From NCBI GenBank assembly GCA_002403305.1, contig DHHM01000003.1, positions 70,164-126,648 on the forward strand: 56,485 nucleotides of DNA, written 5' to 3'. How positions within the stretch are numbered: the first letter of the stretch is position 1; every line of letters begins with the position of its first letter. A program made the translations under genes and the position numbers. The notes beneath the pieces are model-generated. The model was not told the DNA's origin. It saw only the letters and a program-made list of their open reading frames with translations, and made no database searches. Below, one piece after another: positions 1 to 8,154 of this stretch. This stretch comes from Bacteroidales bacterium UBA4772. Lineage in GTDB: Bacteria > Bacteroidota > Bacteroidia > Bacteroidales > VadinHA17.

Positions 1-23
1 TCCGCGTAGCGGATTAAGTATTG

Positions 24-31
24 TATATTTG
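24..31 (+). promoter_or_regulatory. Bacteroidota -7 element before the GH92 gene
   Basis: TATATTTG matches the Bacteroidota -7 consensus TAnnTTTG exactly and lies 22 nt before the chosen ATG at 54. The matching -33 region falls at the edge of the window and shows no clear TTTG, so this rests on the -7 match alone. Confidence 0.45.
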
Positions 32-53
32 TTTCGTGAACACCCTTCCAATC

Positions 54-2408
54 ATGAAACAAACTCTCCTCTTTTTATTAATCCTGGCTCTGATTTCTGA
101 CCACGCTTCCGGCCAGCTGCAATATGTCAATCCCCTCATCGGCACTGACAAAATGGGTCACACCTACCCCGGCGCCACCGTCCCCTTCGGCATGGTGCAG
201 CTCTCGCCCGACACCGACACCGTACCCTATGAGATGAACGGCACATACAACCGCGATGTCTATAAGTACTGTGCCGGCTACCAGTATGCCGACAGCACCA
301 TCGTCGGCTTCTCCCACACCCACTTCAGCGGTACCGGCCACTCCGACCTGGGAGACATTCTCCTGATGCCAACTACCGGAACGCTGCAGCTAAATCCCGG
401 AACAGCAGATGCGCCTGAGAAAGGTTACCGCTCGCGCTTCTCACACGCCAGCGAAACGGCCTCTCCCGGTTACTACGCTGTAACCCTTGAAGACCATGAC
501 ATTCTCGCCGAACTGACAGCCACAACACGTACCGGTATTCATAGATATACCTTCAACCGGGGCGGCGATGCACATCTGATCCTCGACATGGATCACGGAA
601 TATACAACTATAACGGCAAAAACGTCTGGACATTCATCAGGGTTGAAAACGACACCCTTGTTACAGGCTACCGGATGACCAACGGGTGGGCGCGGACACG
701 GTCGCTCTACTTTGCAATCTCATTCTCCAGACCGGTTGAATCATACGGATTCGTCAATGATGGCCCGGCACAGGTCTACAAAGGTTTCTGGCGCCGGTTT
801 GACCAGCGCATGAACTTCCCCGAAGCTGCCGGAGAGAAGATCAGGGGTCATTTTGACTTCTCCATGAAGCCCGGTGAGCAGCTGACGGTGAGAGTGGCCC
901 TCTCACCGGTGAGTACTGCGGGTGCGGTGGCAAACATGATCGCCGAGGCGCCGCAGACTGATTTTGATGCCGTAAGGCTGGCGGTGGAGAGAATGTGGGG
1001 AGATGAGCTGGGCAGGGTGAAGGTGAGAATGATGAACGAAGAGCAGATGGTCAGTTTCTATACGGCACTGTACCATGCATATCTCTCTCCTACCATATTT
1101 ATGGACAGTGACAGGAGGTACAAAGGTCTGGACCGGAATATTCACACTGCAGACGACTTTGAAAATTACACCACCTTCTCGCTCTGGGACACCTACCGCG
1201 CGCTTCATCCCCTTTTTACCATCCTGCAGCAGCGACGAACAGCAGATATGATCAACTCGATGCTCGCCCATTTCGACCAGAGCGCTCATGATATGCTGCC
1301 AGTCTGGTCACATCATGCCAATGAGAACTGGTGCATGATAGGATATCACTCTGTACCTGTAATTGCTGATGCCATTGTTAAGAAGATTCCGGGTTTCGAC
1401 TATTTCCGTGCGCTGGAGGCATGTGTCACAACCGCCCGTAACGGCTGGTACGACGGCCTTGATGATTACATGCGGATGGGGTATGTGCCCGACGAACGGA
1501 CCGGATCCTCGGTTTCGGTCACGCTGGAATATGCCTACGACGACTGGTGCATTGCACAGGCAATCAGTAGTATGCCAGAAGGAGAGCCGGGGGCGGCTTT
1601 GCCACGGGCCGGCGGTGACCTGCTCCGCGAATCCCCCGGCAGTTCATTCTGCAACCCGGATACCAGCGACCTGCACCGTGAATTCCTCAACCGGTCACGC
1701 AATTACATGAATGTATGGGATCCCGCGTCCGGCTTCATGCGTCCGCGAGGTGTCGACGGCAAATTCCGCGCAGAGTTCGATGTTCTAAGCACTCACGGAC
1801 AGGGTTTCATCGAAGGCAACGCATGGAACTACAGCCTTTATGTGCCGCATAGCCCGCAACAGCTTATCTCTCTTATGGGCGGTAAAAAGAGGTTCGTACA
1901 GCACCTTGACTCCCTCTTCACCATGCACCTGCCAGACGAATTCTTTGCCGAAACCGAGGATATTACCCGCGAAGGTATCATCGGCAATTACGTGCACGGC
2001 AATGAACCCTCCCATCATGTTCCCTACCTCTTCAATTACGCCGGAGCACCGCGGAAGACACAGTATTGGGTAAGGCATATAATGGATACAAAATATCTGC
2101 CGGCCCCGGACGGCCTGAGCGGCAACGACGACTGCGGGCAGATGAGCGCATGGTATATCTTCTCAGCACTCGGCTTCTACCCCGTAGCCCCCGGCTCAGA
2201 TATTTATGACCTGGGCAGTCCGCTGGTGAAAGAGGCAACCGTCAGCCTCGAAAACGGTAAAACCTTTACCGTAACGGCGGTCAACCAGGGACCGCAAAAT
2301 GTCTATGTGAAAAAGGTTGAACTTAACGGCCGGAAGCTTGACCGACTATATATCACCCATGATGAGATAATGAATGGAGGCAGCCTGGTATTCTATATGT
2401 CCAGATAA
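54..2408 (+). CDS. GH92 exo-alpha-mannosidase, secreted
   Basis: A 784-residue glycoside hydrolase of family 92, a calcium-dependent exo-alpha-mannosidase family that trims mannose from N-glycans or mannans in the periplasm or at the surface. The start at 54 gives a clean signal peptide (MKQTLLFLLILAL, cleaved near ASGQ); an upstream ATG in the same frame at 21 would bury it and overlaps the -7 promoter element. Family hallmarks are visible: YVNPLIGT at the mature N-terminus, GNEPSHH followed by YLFNYAG (the Glu is the expected general acid), and GNDDCGQMSAWY with the expected catalytic Asp pair near the C-terminus. The length is normal for the family. One oddity is an extra Gly/Pro/Ala-rich stretch at about residues 507-540, where family members usually have a short helix-to-helix linker. 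It is not obviously part of the starch locus downstream. The exact mannosyl linkage cannot be read from the sequence. Confidence 0.93.
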   Translation: MKQTLLFLLILALISDHASGQLQYVNPLIGTDKMGHTYPGATVPFGMVQLSPDTDTVPYEMNGTYNRDVYKYCAGYQYADSTIVGFSHTHFSGTGHSDLGDILLMPTTGTLQLNPGTADAPEKGYRSRFSHASETASPGYYAVTLEDHDILAELTATTRTGIHRYTFNRGGDAHLILDMDHGIYNYNGKNVWTFIRVENDTLVTGYRMTNGWARTRSLYFAISFSRPVESYGFVNDGPAQVYKGFWRRFDQRMNFPEAAGEKIRGHFDFSMKPGEQLTVRVALSPVSTAGAVANMIAEAPQTDFDAVRLAVERMWGDELGRVKVRMMNEEQMVSFYTALYHAYLSPTIFMDSDRRYKGLDRNIHTADDFENYTTFSLWDTYRALHPLFTILQQRRTADMINSMLAHFDQSAHDMLPVWSHHANENWCMIGYHSVPVIADAIVKKIPGFDYFRALEACVTTARNGWYDGLDDYMRMGYVPDERTGSSVSVTLEYAYDDWCIAQAISSMPEGEPGAALPRAGGDLLRESPGSSFCNPDTSDLHREFLNRSRNYMNVWDPASGFMRPRGVDGKFRAEFDVLSTHGQGFIEGNAWNYSLYVPHSPQQLISLMGGKKRFVQHLDSLFTMHLPDEFFAETEDITREGIIGNYVHGNEPSHHVPYLFNYAGAPRKTQYWVRHIMDTKYLPAPDGLSGNDDCGQMSAWYIFSALGFYPVAPGSDIYDLGSPLVKEATVSLENGKTFTVTAVNQGPQNVYVKKVELNGRKLDRLYITHDEIMNGGSLVFYMSR

Positions 2409-2424
2409 TACCAGGTAGTCGCGG

Positions 2425-2672
2425 AGCAGTGATCCGTTTGCAGTCCCGTAGAGCCAGCCCCGATTTGTTGTGGAGCATCCCGTTTGCAGCCCCCCGGAAG
2501 CACCCTGCCTGAAGCCTCCCGACTTGTCGGGGAGCATCCCGTTTGCAGCCCCCCGGAAGCACCCTGCCTGAAGCCTCCCGACTTGTCGGGGAACATCCCG
2601 TTTGCATTCGCGTAAAGCGATCCCCGACTAATAAGGGACCACCCAGTTTGCAGCCCCCTGATTTGTCAGAGG
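2425..2672. repeat. 59-bp degenerate tandem repeat, intergenic
   Basis: The gap between the convergent GH92 and dsbD genes is filled by a tandem array. Two nearly perfect 59-bp copies start at 2472 and 2531, a third diverging copy starts at 2590, and degenerate copies flank them on both sides. The core CCGTTTGCAG or a close variant recurs about five times. Units abut directly with no unique spacers, so this is not a CRISPR. Open reading frames across it exist only because of the repeat, and none looks like a protein. Confidence 0.8.
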
Positions 2673-2690
2673 TCAAACGCTTATCAGTGA

Positions 2691-4871
2691 TTACTGATTC
2701 CTGAATGCTTCCGCCCCCCTGTCGAGCCAGTCGATATAGGCCTGTATGTCAAAGTCGGTGCCGCGGGTCTCTATCAGCGGTTTGCCCGAAAGGTCAACAA
2801 TGGCATAAAGAGGCATAGAGTTGGTTTTGAACATTGAGATCTCGATATCCTCGTTCTTTTTACCCAGTGTCTTCTTTTCCTTGCCGTCAACCTCCGAAAC
2901 AAAAATCTCACTGTCCGGCAATTTGGTCCGGTCATCGATGTAAAGACCCACCAGCACAAAATTCTCTCTTATTCGCTGCTGCACAACAGGGTCAGACCAT
3001 ACGCGGGCATCCATCTCCTTGCAGTTGGCGCAGGCGTGACCCTTGAAGTCGATCAGCACAGGCTTGTTAAGCTGCTTTGCACATGCGAGTCCCTCCCCGA
3101 CATCAAAATAGCCCTGCAGCCCGTACTCAAAGTGAAGGAAATCGGAATATTTTGGGGTTCCGCAGATGGCTGCCCCTGGTGTGCCAACGGTACCCGGTGC
3201 AAAAGCACCGGGAGCAGCAGCACCCCTGTTTTCGCTGATGGCCTTGAGCAGGTTGAAACCCGATGTCTCCCGGGGAGGCAGCAATGCAGATATCCGTGTC
3301 AGCGGAGCTCCAAAGAGTCCGGGTACGAGATAGAGGGCAAAGGTGAATGATGCTATGATGAGCACCAGCCTGAACACTCCTATGTGAGGTACGTCGCTGT
3401 CATGCGAGAACTTGATCTTGCCCATGAGATAGATGCCCAGCAGAACGAACAGAACTATCCATATTGCCAGGTAAATATCCCTTGACAGTATTCCGAGGTT
3501 ATAGACGGTATCAACCGTTGAAGCAAACTTCAGGCTGAATGCCAGTATGATAAAGCCAAGCACCACCTTGACCGAGTTGAGCCATCCTCCCGACTTCGGC
3601 ATTTTGTTCATCCACGAGGGGAAGAGTGCGAAGAGGGTGAAGGGAAGGGCAAAGGCAAGCCCGAAGCCGAACATGCCAATGGTCGGACGAAGCACATCGC
3701 CCGAGGCAGCCTCCACCAGCAAGGCGCCAACGATGGGCCCGGTGCATGAGAAGGAGACCAGCACGGTGGTGACCCCAAGGAAAAACGTCGCCAGCGCTCC
3801 GCCCCTGTCAACCTTTGAGTCGGATGAGCTGACCCACTTTGCGGGAAGCACTATCTCGAAGGCTCCGAAGAACGATGCGGCAAAGACCAGAAACAGCAGA
3901 AAGAATATCACGTTGGGTATCCAGTGTGTGCTCAGAGTGTTGGCAAAGCCGGCTCCGGCGCTGGTGAGAGAAACGATGATCCCGAGCAGCGAATAGAGCA
4001 TCACGATTGTCAACCCAAAGAAGAGCGCCTTGCCCACAGCAGAGCCCTTCTTCCCCGATCCCTGGCTGAAGAAGGCCACCGTCATGGGTATCATCGGGAA
4101 GACGCAGGGAGTGAGAATACCGGCCAGTCCTGCAAGCATGGAGAGCAGGAAGAACTTTAAAAACCCCTTGCCCTGCTTTCCGGAAGTGGTCTCTGTCGAA
4201 GCCACTGACTTCGTCTGACCCTCTGCAAATGAAATATCGGCAGCACTCTCAGCTGTTTTAAGATCTGTCACTGTGGACGAGGCCTCGGCGTCTGTCTCAG
4301 CACCCGTTGCGGTGCCTGTTGCGGCTTCATTCCCGGCAGCCGTCGCAGCATCGGTCCCGGCATCCGCTTCCTGTGTAGCAGTGATTTTTTCATCCGCCGG
4401 TTTTGCTGCTGCAGCCACCCCTCCCCTGAGTTCAATAGAAAATTCTTCATCCCTGGGCGGTAGGCACTGCTTGTCGTCGCACGACATGAACGTTACATAT
4501 CCCTTCACGGTTACGGGCGACGCTGTGACCGTCACCTTCTGACGAAACTCGGCTGTGCCGCTGTGCATGCCGATATCCATCCCGAAACTGTTGTCGAACT
4601 TCACCTCTGGCTTAGTGACCTCAACCGTCTTGCCTGAGAGCTTATAACCGTTACCAGGTTCAAATGTAAAGCTGGTGGGAATCGGTCCACCCTCCCCGAT
4701 ATCCATGGCGTAGAGATGCCAGCTCGATTCGAGCTCGGCTGTCATAACCAGATCAAAAGTATTGTCGCCGGTCTTCTCGCTCCTGAAACTCCAGGTGACA
4801 GGCTCAAGAACCTGCGCCGTTACAGCTACCGATGCAACCAGCATGAAAAGTATTGCTGCCGTTTTCCTCAT
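2691..4871 (-). CDS. dsbD: Thiol:disulfide interchange protein DsbD
   Basis: A 726-residue inner-membrane protein that carries electrons from cytoplasmic thioredoxin to periplasmic disulfide isomerases or cytochrome-maturation thiols. The start at 4871 gives a signal peptide (MRKTAAILFMLVASVAVTAQ); the frame stays open 18 codons further upstream but loses this. Domains in order: an N-terminal periplasmic DsbD domain (about 22-150) with the redox pair C131 and C136 in CDDKQC; a long Ala/Thr/Glu-rich low-complexity linker (about 152-235); a transmembrane DsbD domain of about eight helices with C256 in LTPCVFP and the second cysteine in SFSCTGP; and a C-terminal thioredoxin-like domain with CANC (GHACANCKEMD). 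All three redox pairs are present, so it should be active. The linker is unusually long and alanine-rich. Confidence 0.95.
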   Translation of the reverse strand: MRKTAAILFMLVASVAVTAQVLEPVTWSFRSEKTGDNTFDLVMTAELESSWHLYAMDIGEGGPIPTSFTFEPGNGYKLSGKTVEVTKPEVKFDNSFGMDIGMHSGTAEFRQKVTVTASPVTVKGYVTFMSCDDKQCLPPRDEEFSIELRGGVAAAAKPADEKITATQEADAGTDAATAAGNEAATGTATGAETDAEASSTVTDLKTAESAADISFAEGQTKSVASTETTSGKQGKGFLKFFLLSMLAGLAGILTPCVFPMIPMTVAFFSQGSGKKGSAVGKALFFGLTIVMLYSLLGIIVSLTSAGAGFANTLSTHWIPNVIFFLLFLVFAASFFGAFEIVLPAKWVSSSDSKVDRGGALATFFLGVTTVLVSFSCTGPIVGALLVEAASGDVLRPTIGMFGFGLAFALPFTLFALFPSWMNKMPKSGGWLNSVKVVLGFIILAFSLKFASTVDTVYNLGILSRDIYLAIWIVLFVLLGIYLMGKIKFSHDSDVPHIGVFRLVLIIASFTFALYLVPGLFGAPLTRISALLPPRETSGFNLLKAISENRGAAAPGAFAPGTVGTPGAAICGTPKYSDFLHFEYGLQGYFDVGEGLACAKQLNKPVLIDFKGHACANCKEMDARVWSDPVVQQRIRENFVLVGLYIDDRTKLPDSEIFVSEVDGKEKKTLGKKNEDIEISMFKTNSMPLYAIVDLSGKPLIETRGTDFDIQAYIDWLDRGAEAFRNQ

Positions 4872-5129
4872 AACATTTTTTCTATAAAGACACTTTATTC
4901 CCTGAAAGGTACTACCTACAACCAAAAAAGAGTTCTCTGGTTCAAGCCAGGGAACAAAGTAAAGAAGTTTTTTTTATCCGTCTTACACGGCAATTACCGT
5001 CTGTGATAAATATTTGACACAGCCATTTTTGTGGCATAACTTTGTGTTAACCATCAGGGCGCAGGAGATGCTTCTCTTTTATAGACCAATGCCGGTAACT
5101 CACTTTCCTTTTAACAGGTTCAGTAAAAA

Positions 5130-5249
5130 ATGCTTAAAGGAGCAGCAACCACCGGCGCCGCCGCCTACGGCATGATGGCGGCAATTGATAACCATGAAAA
5201 TGTGGATGAGATAATACCGGACGTTCTGGACAAACTCTACACAGTTTAG
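5130..5249 (+). CDS. Possible 39-aa ORF or gene remnant
   Basis: A short frame starting MLKGAATTGAAAYGMMAA and ending DVLDKLYTV looks like protein-coding sequence in composition (Ala/Gly helix followed by an acidic amphipathic tail). It has an in-frame TAA directly before the ATG and no recognisable ribosome-binding site. It resembles the tail of a larger enzyme more than a free-standing small protein, so a 3' relic of a lost gene is the likelier reading. I do not recognise the family. The rest of the 499-nt gap between dsbD and the Fur-type gene holds only the promoter at 5309-5339. Confidence 0.25.
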   Translation: MLKGAATTGAAAYGMMAAIDNHENVDEIIPDVLDKLYTV

Positions 5250-5308
5250 TTATACCGACATATACGGTGGCTATACTTTGAATCTAAACCAAATAAACGC
5301 AAAAAAAT

Positions 5309-5339
5309 TTTGATCCGAATCATCTTTGTCTTATCTTTG
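5309..5339 (+). promoter_or_regulatory. Promoter of the fur-katA-dps cluster
   Basis: TTTG at 5309-5312 and TATCTTTG at 5332-5339 match the Bacteroidota -33 and -7 elements, with 19 bp between them, the usual spacing. Transcription would start near 5345, about 25 nt before the regulator ATG at 5371. No obvious Fur or PerR box could be distinguished here. Confidence 0.6.
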
Positions 5340-5370
5340 TTTATTCTTTGTTAAGAATTATTCCTATTTG

Positions 5371-5811
5371 ATGAAAACTGAAGACTACAGACTTATACTC
5401 AGAGAGAGGGGACTCAAGATCACGCTGCAGCGGCTGGCAGTATTTGAGGCCGTGGATCTGCTGCATGACCATCCCACTGCCGAGGAGGTAAGTCAGTTCA
5501 TAAGGAAAAAACATCCTGACATTGCAACGGGAACCGTTTATAAAACCCTTGATACCCTTGTCGAGAACGATATTCTGAAGAGGGTCAAGACCGAGCGCGG
5601 ACTGCTCCGTTATGATTCCGAGAGGGATTCGCACCACCATCTCTATTGCACTCACTGCGACAGGATAGAAGATTACAATGACAGTGAACTGACGGAGATG
5701 CTCCATAACTATTTCGGGAAGAAGCAGATTCCCAATTTCCGGATCGAGGATATCAGACTTCAGATAATGGGCAAATTCACGGACAAACGGGAATCGGTAA
5801 GAAAAAAATGA
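5371..5811 (+). CDS. Fur/PerR-type peroxide or metal regulator
   Basis: A 146-residue Fur-superfamily repressor, here most likely a PerR-type peroxide sensor because catalase and a Dps-like ferritin follow immediately on the same strand. Residues about 10-80 form the winged helix (GLKITLQR, then TGTVYKTLDTLVEND as the recognition region); about 85-134 is the dimerisation and metal domain with the His cluster SHHHLYCTHC. The start at 5371 was chosen because it sits just after a well-formed promoter; an upstream in-frame ATG at 5326 would overlap the -7 box. Only one CxxC (C93, C96) is present. The second CxxC that completes the structural zinc site in classical PerR and many Fur proteins is replaced by GKFTDK near the C-terminus, so the structural metal site is incomplete or differently built. 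Confidence 0.88.
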   Translation: MKTEDYRLILRERGLKITLQRLAVFEAVDLLHDHPTAEEVSQFIRKKHPDIATGTVYKTLDTLVENDILKRVKTERGLLRYDSERDSHHHLYCTHCDRIEDYNDSELTEMLHNYFGKKQIPNFRIEDIRLQIMGKFTDKRESVRKK

Positions 5812-5921
5812 AAAGGATTCACCTGGTAGCCATCGGAGCTACGGGGACGGTATTCAAGATAAGGTACTCTTTTGGTAACAACAACAGACATATAACAGGC
5901 AACCATTAAAAACAAACCAAA

Positions 5922-7391
5922 ATGGCAAAGAAAAAACTCACCACAGCAGCAGGCAGGCCCTACGTTGAGAACGAAGACAGCATGACTGCAGGTCCGCGCG
6001 GACCGGTATTGCTTCAGGATTACTACCTGCACGAGAAACTGGCCCATTTCAACCGTGAGCGTATCCCCGAGAGGATCGTCCACGCCAAGGGCACCGGAGC
6101 CTTCGGCACATTCACTGTCACGGACAACATTACAAAGTACACCAAAGCAAAGCTGTTCAGCAAGGTTGGCAACAAATGCCGTGTATTGGTACGCTTCTCA
6201 ACCGTCGGAGGAGAGAAGGGCAGCGCCGACACAGAACGTGACCCCCGCGGTTTCGCAGTCAGGTTCTATACGGAAGATGGAAACTGGGATCTGGTAGGCA
6301 ACAACACCCCGGTCTTTTTCATCAAGGATGCAAAGAAATTCCCTGACTTCATCCACACCCAGAAGCGTGATCCGAGGACCAACCTCAAAAGCGCAAACAT
6401 GCTGTGGGACTACTGGAGCCTCAATCCTGAGAGCCTCCACCAGGTAATGATACTGTTCAGCGACAGGGGAACACCTGACGGTTACAGGTTCATGAACGGT
6501 TACGGCAGCCATACTTTCTCCATGTACAACAAAAAGAACGAGAGAGTATGGGTGAAGTTCCACTTCAAGACACAGCAGGGCAACAAGACCCTTACCGGAC
6601 CGCAGGCTGAGGAGCTCAGGGGCAAGGACCCCGACTATGCACAGCGCGACCTGGTCGAAGCCATCGAAAAGAAAGAGTTCCCGAAATGGAAGCTGATGAT
6701 ACAGGTGATAACCGACAAGCAGGCTGAAAAATTCAAATGGAATCCCTTCGACCTGACAAAGGTGTGGCCGCATAAGGATTATCCGCTGATCGAAGCCGGC
6801 ATTATGGAGCTTAATGAGATCCCCTCCAATTACTTTGCCGACGTTGAACAGGCCGCCTTTGCCCCCTCTAACACTGTCAACGGCATAGGCCTCTCACCTG
6901 ACAAGATGCTTCAGGGTCGTATTCTTGCATATCCTGACGCCCATCGCTACAGGCTCGGGGCCAACTACGAACAGATACCCGTAAACAGACCCATCGTGCC
7001 AGTGCATAACCACCAGCGCGACGGCTTCATGGCCATCGACGGCAACGGCGGCTCAGCACCCAACTACTACCCCAACAGCTTCGACGACATAGAAGCAGAC
7101 AAGGAGTACAGGGAACATCCCATGAACCTGGGATCAGCAGTGGCCGACTACTGGGACCGCAACAAGAATGACAACGACCACTACTCACAGCCAGGAGTAC
7201 TCTTCAGAAAGGTGATGACAGACCAGGAGCGCGCCAACACAGTGGCAAACTTCATAGCCTCCATGAAGGGGGTCACAGGTCCTAAAAGAAAAGAGATCCT
7301 CATCCGGCAGCTCGACCATTTCCACAAGGCTGATAAAGAGCTTGCGATGCTAGTGGCAAAAGGACTCGGCATAAAGTACCCTGCCAAGTAA
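5922..7391 (+). CDS. katA: Haem catalase
   Basis: A 489-residue small-subunit monofunctional haem catalase that breaks hydrogen peroxide down to water and oxygen in the cytoplasm. The distal His is H54 in RIVHAKG, the distal Asn lies in GNNTPVFF (about residue 127), and the proximal haem-ligand Tyr is in RILAYPDAHRYRLG (about 337). There is no signal peptide and the length is typical of clade 3 catalases. It follows the Fur/PerR-type gene by 110 nt and precedes the Dps-like gene by 46 nt, so the three probably form one peroxide-stress unit under the regulator. Confidence 0.97.
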   Translation: MAKKKLTTAAGRPYVENEDSMTAGPRGPVLLQDYYLHEKLAHFNRERIPERIVHAKGTGAFGTFTVTDNITKYTKAKLFSKVGNKCRVLVRFSTVGGEKGSADTERDPRGFAVRFYTEDGNWDLVGNNTPVFFIKDAKKFPDFIHTQKRDPRTNLKSANMLWDYWSLNPESLHQVMILFSDRGTPDGYRFMNGYGSHTFSMYNKKNERVWVKFHFKTQQGNKTLTGPQAEELRGKDPDYAQRDLVEAIEKKEFPKWKLMIQVITDKQAEKFKWNPFDLTKVWPHKDYPLIEAGIMELNEIPSNYFADVEQAAFAPSNTVNGIGLSPDKMLQGRILAYPDAHRYRLGANYEQIPVNRPIVPVHNHQRDGFMAIDGNGGSAPNYYPNSFDDIEADKEYREHPMNLGSAVADYWDRNKNDNDHYSQPGVLFRKVMTDQERANTVANFIASMKGVTGPKRKEILIRQLDHFHKADKELAMLVAKGLGIKYPAK

Positions 7392-7437
7392 ATGGCTCTA
7401 AATAAAATAAATACTCAAAACTAAAGACGAAATTATT

Positions 7438-7938
7438 ATGGCACAAATTGGAAGATCAATCGTAAAGATGGACGTTGACAAACTTCTCAACCTCCTTAAC
7501 AAGGCACTGGCAGACGAGTGGCTGGCCTATTACCAGTACTGGATCGGCGCAAAAGTGGTGAAGGGACCCATGAAAGATGCAGTCATCGCTGAACTCGAGC
7601 TGCATGCAACCGAAGAGCTCTCACATGCATTGCTGCTGGTTGACAGGATCGTTCAACTGGGCGGTACTCCGGTACTCACAACCGACGAGTGGACAAAAAT
7701 CACCAACTGCGGGTATGAGGCACCTGAAGATCCCTTCGTATCAGTGATCCTCGACCAGAACATCAAGGGAGAACAGTGCGCAATACAGGTCTACAGTGAG
7801 CTTCTCGATCTTACCAGGGTAGGCGACCCCGTGACCTACGATGTGATACTTCAGATACTCAAGGATGAGGTTGAACACGAGGAGGATCTCGTAGCCCTTA
7901 AAGAGGACTTCGATCTGATGATAGAAAGGAGAAAATAG
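7438..7938 (+). CDS. Dps-like ferritin (DPSL, thioferritin type)
   Basis: A 166-residue four-helix ferritin-like protein that would oxidise and store iron using peroxide, protecting DNA. Candidate ferroxidase ligands follow the expected order: E27 in ADEW, E60 and H63 in TEELSH, E112 in KGEQC, and E144 and H147 in DEVEHEED. C91 and C114 sit beside the diiron region, which is the hallmark of the Dps-like (DPSL) family described from archaea and Bacteroides, in contrast to classical Dps. It lies 46 nt after the catalase on the same strand. Generic bacterioferritin would be the alternative label, but no haem-ligand Met is evident. Confidence 0.88.
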   Translation: MAQIGRSIVKMDVDKLLNLLNKALADEWLAYYQYWIGAKVVKGPMKDAVIAELELHATEELSHALLLVDRIVQLGGTPVLTTDEWTKITNCGYEAPEDPFVSVILDQNIKGEQCAIQVYSELLDLTRVGDPVTYDVILQILKDEVEHEEDLVALKEDFDLMIERRK

Positions 7939-7964
7939 AGTATAAGGGATTGAAGGATATAGAG

Positions 7965-8042
7965 ATGAAGTGCTACGACTGGTTCTTCTGCACCAGGCCT
8001 CTCTACAAGCAGAAGGTACTGGATACCGTCCTCAAGAAATAA
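7965..8042 (+). CDS. Possible 25-aa peptide downstream of dpsL
   Basis: Reads MKCYDWFFCTRPLYKQKVLD and then TVLKK. It starts 26 nt after the ferritin stop on the same strand, after a purine-rich AAGGATATAGAG. It has two Cys, many aromatics and a basic tail, and ends shortly before the palindromic repeats. Codon choice resembles the neighbours. It could be a true small protein of the peroxide unit or chance; no family is recognised. Confidence 0.3.
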   Translation: MKCYDWFFCTRPLYKQKVLDTVLKK

Positions 8043-8062
8043 ATATTTTCTGACCACGTAAC

Positions 8063-8144
8063 GACAGGTCTGAGACCTGTCGCCACGTCATGGTTACCAC
8101 GATTCCCATACGGGAGATGTTGCGGCAGGTCTGAGACCTGCCGC
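8063..8144. repeat. Two palindromic units between dpsL and asnB
   Basis: Two related perfect hairpins share the core CAGGTCTGAGACCTG: an 8-bp stem at 8063-8081 and a 10-bp stem at 8122-8144, both with a TGA loop. They lie in the gap between convergent genes, the usual home of REP-like palindromes, and could end transcription from both sides, although no T-tract follows either one. Confidence 0.7.
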
Positions 8145-8154
8145 TCCTGCATGG

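Noticed and set aside
2425..2672. CRISPR array or small ORFs in the 59-bp repeats
   Set aside because: Units abut with no spacers, there are no cas genes, and the open frames are only repeat copies.
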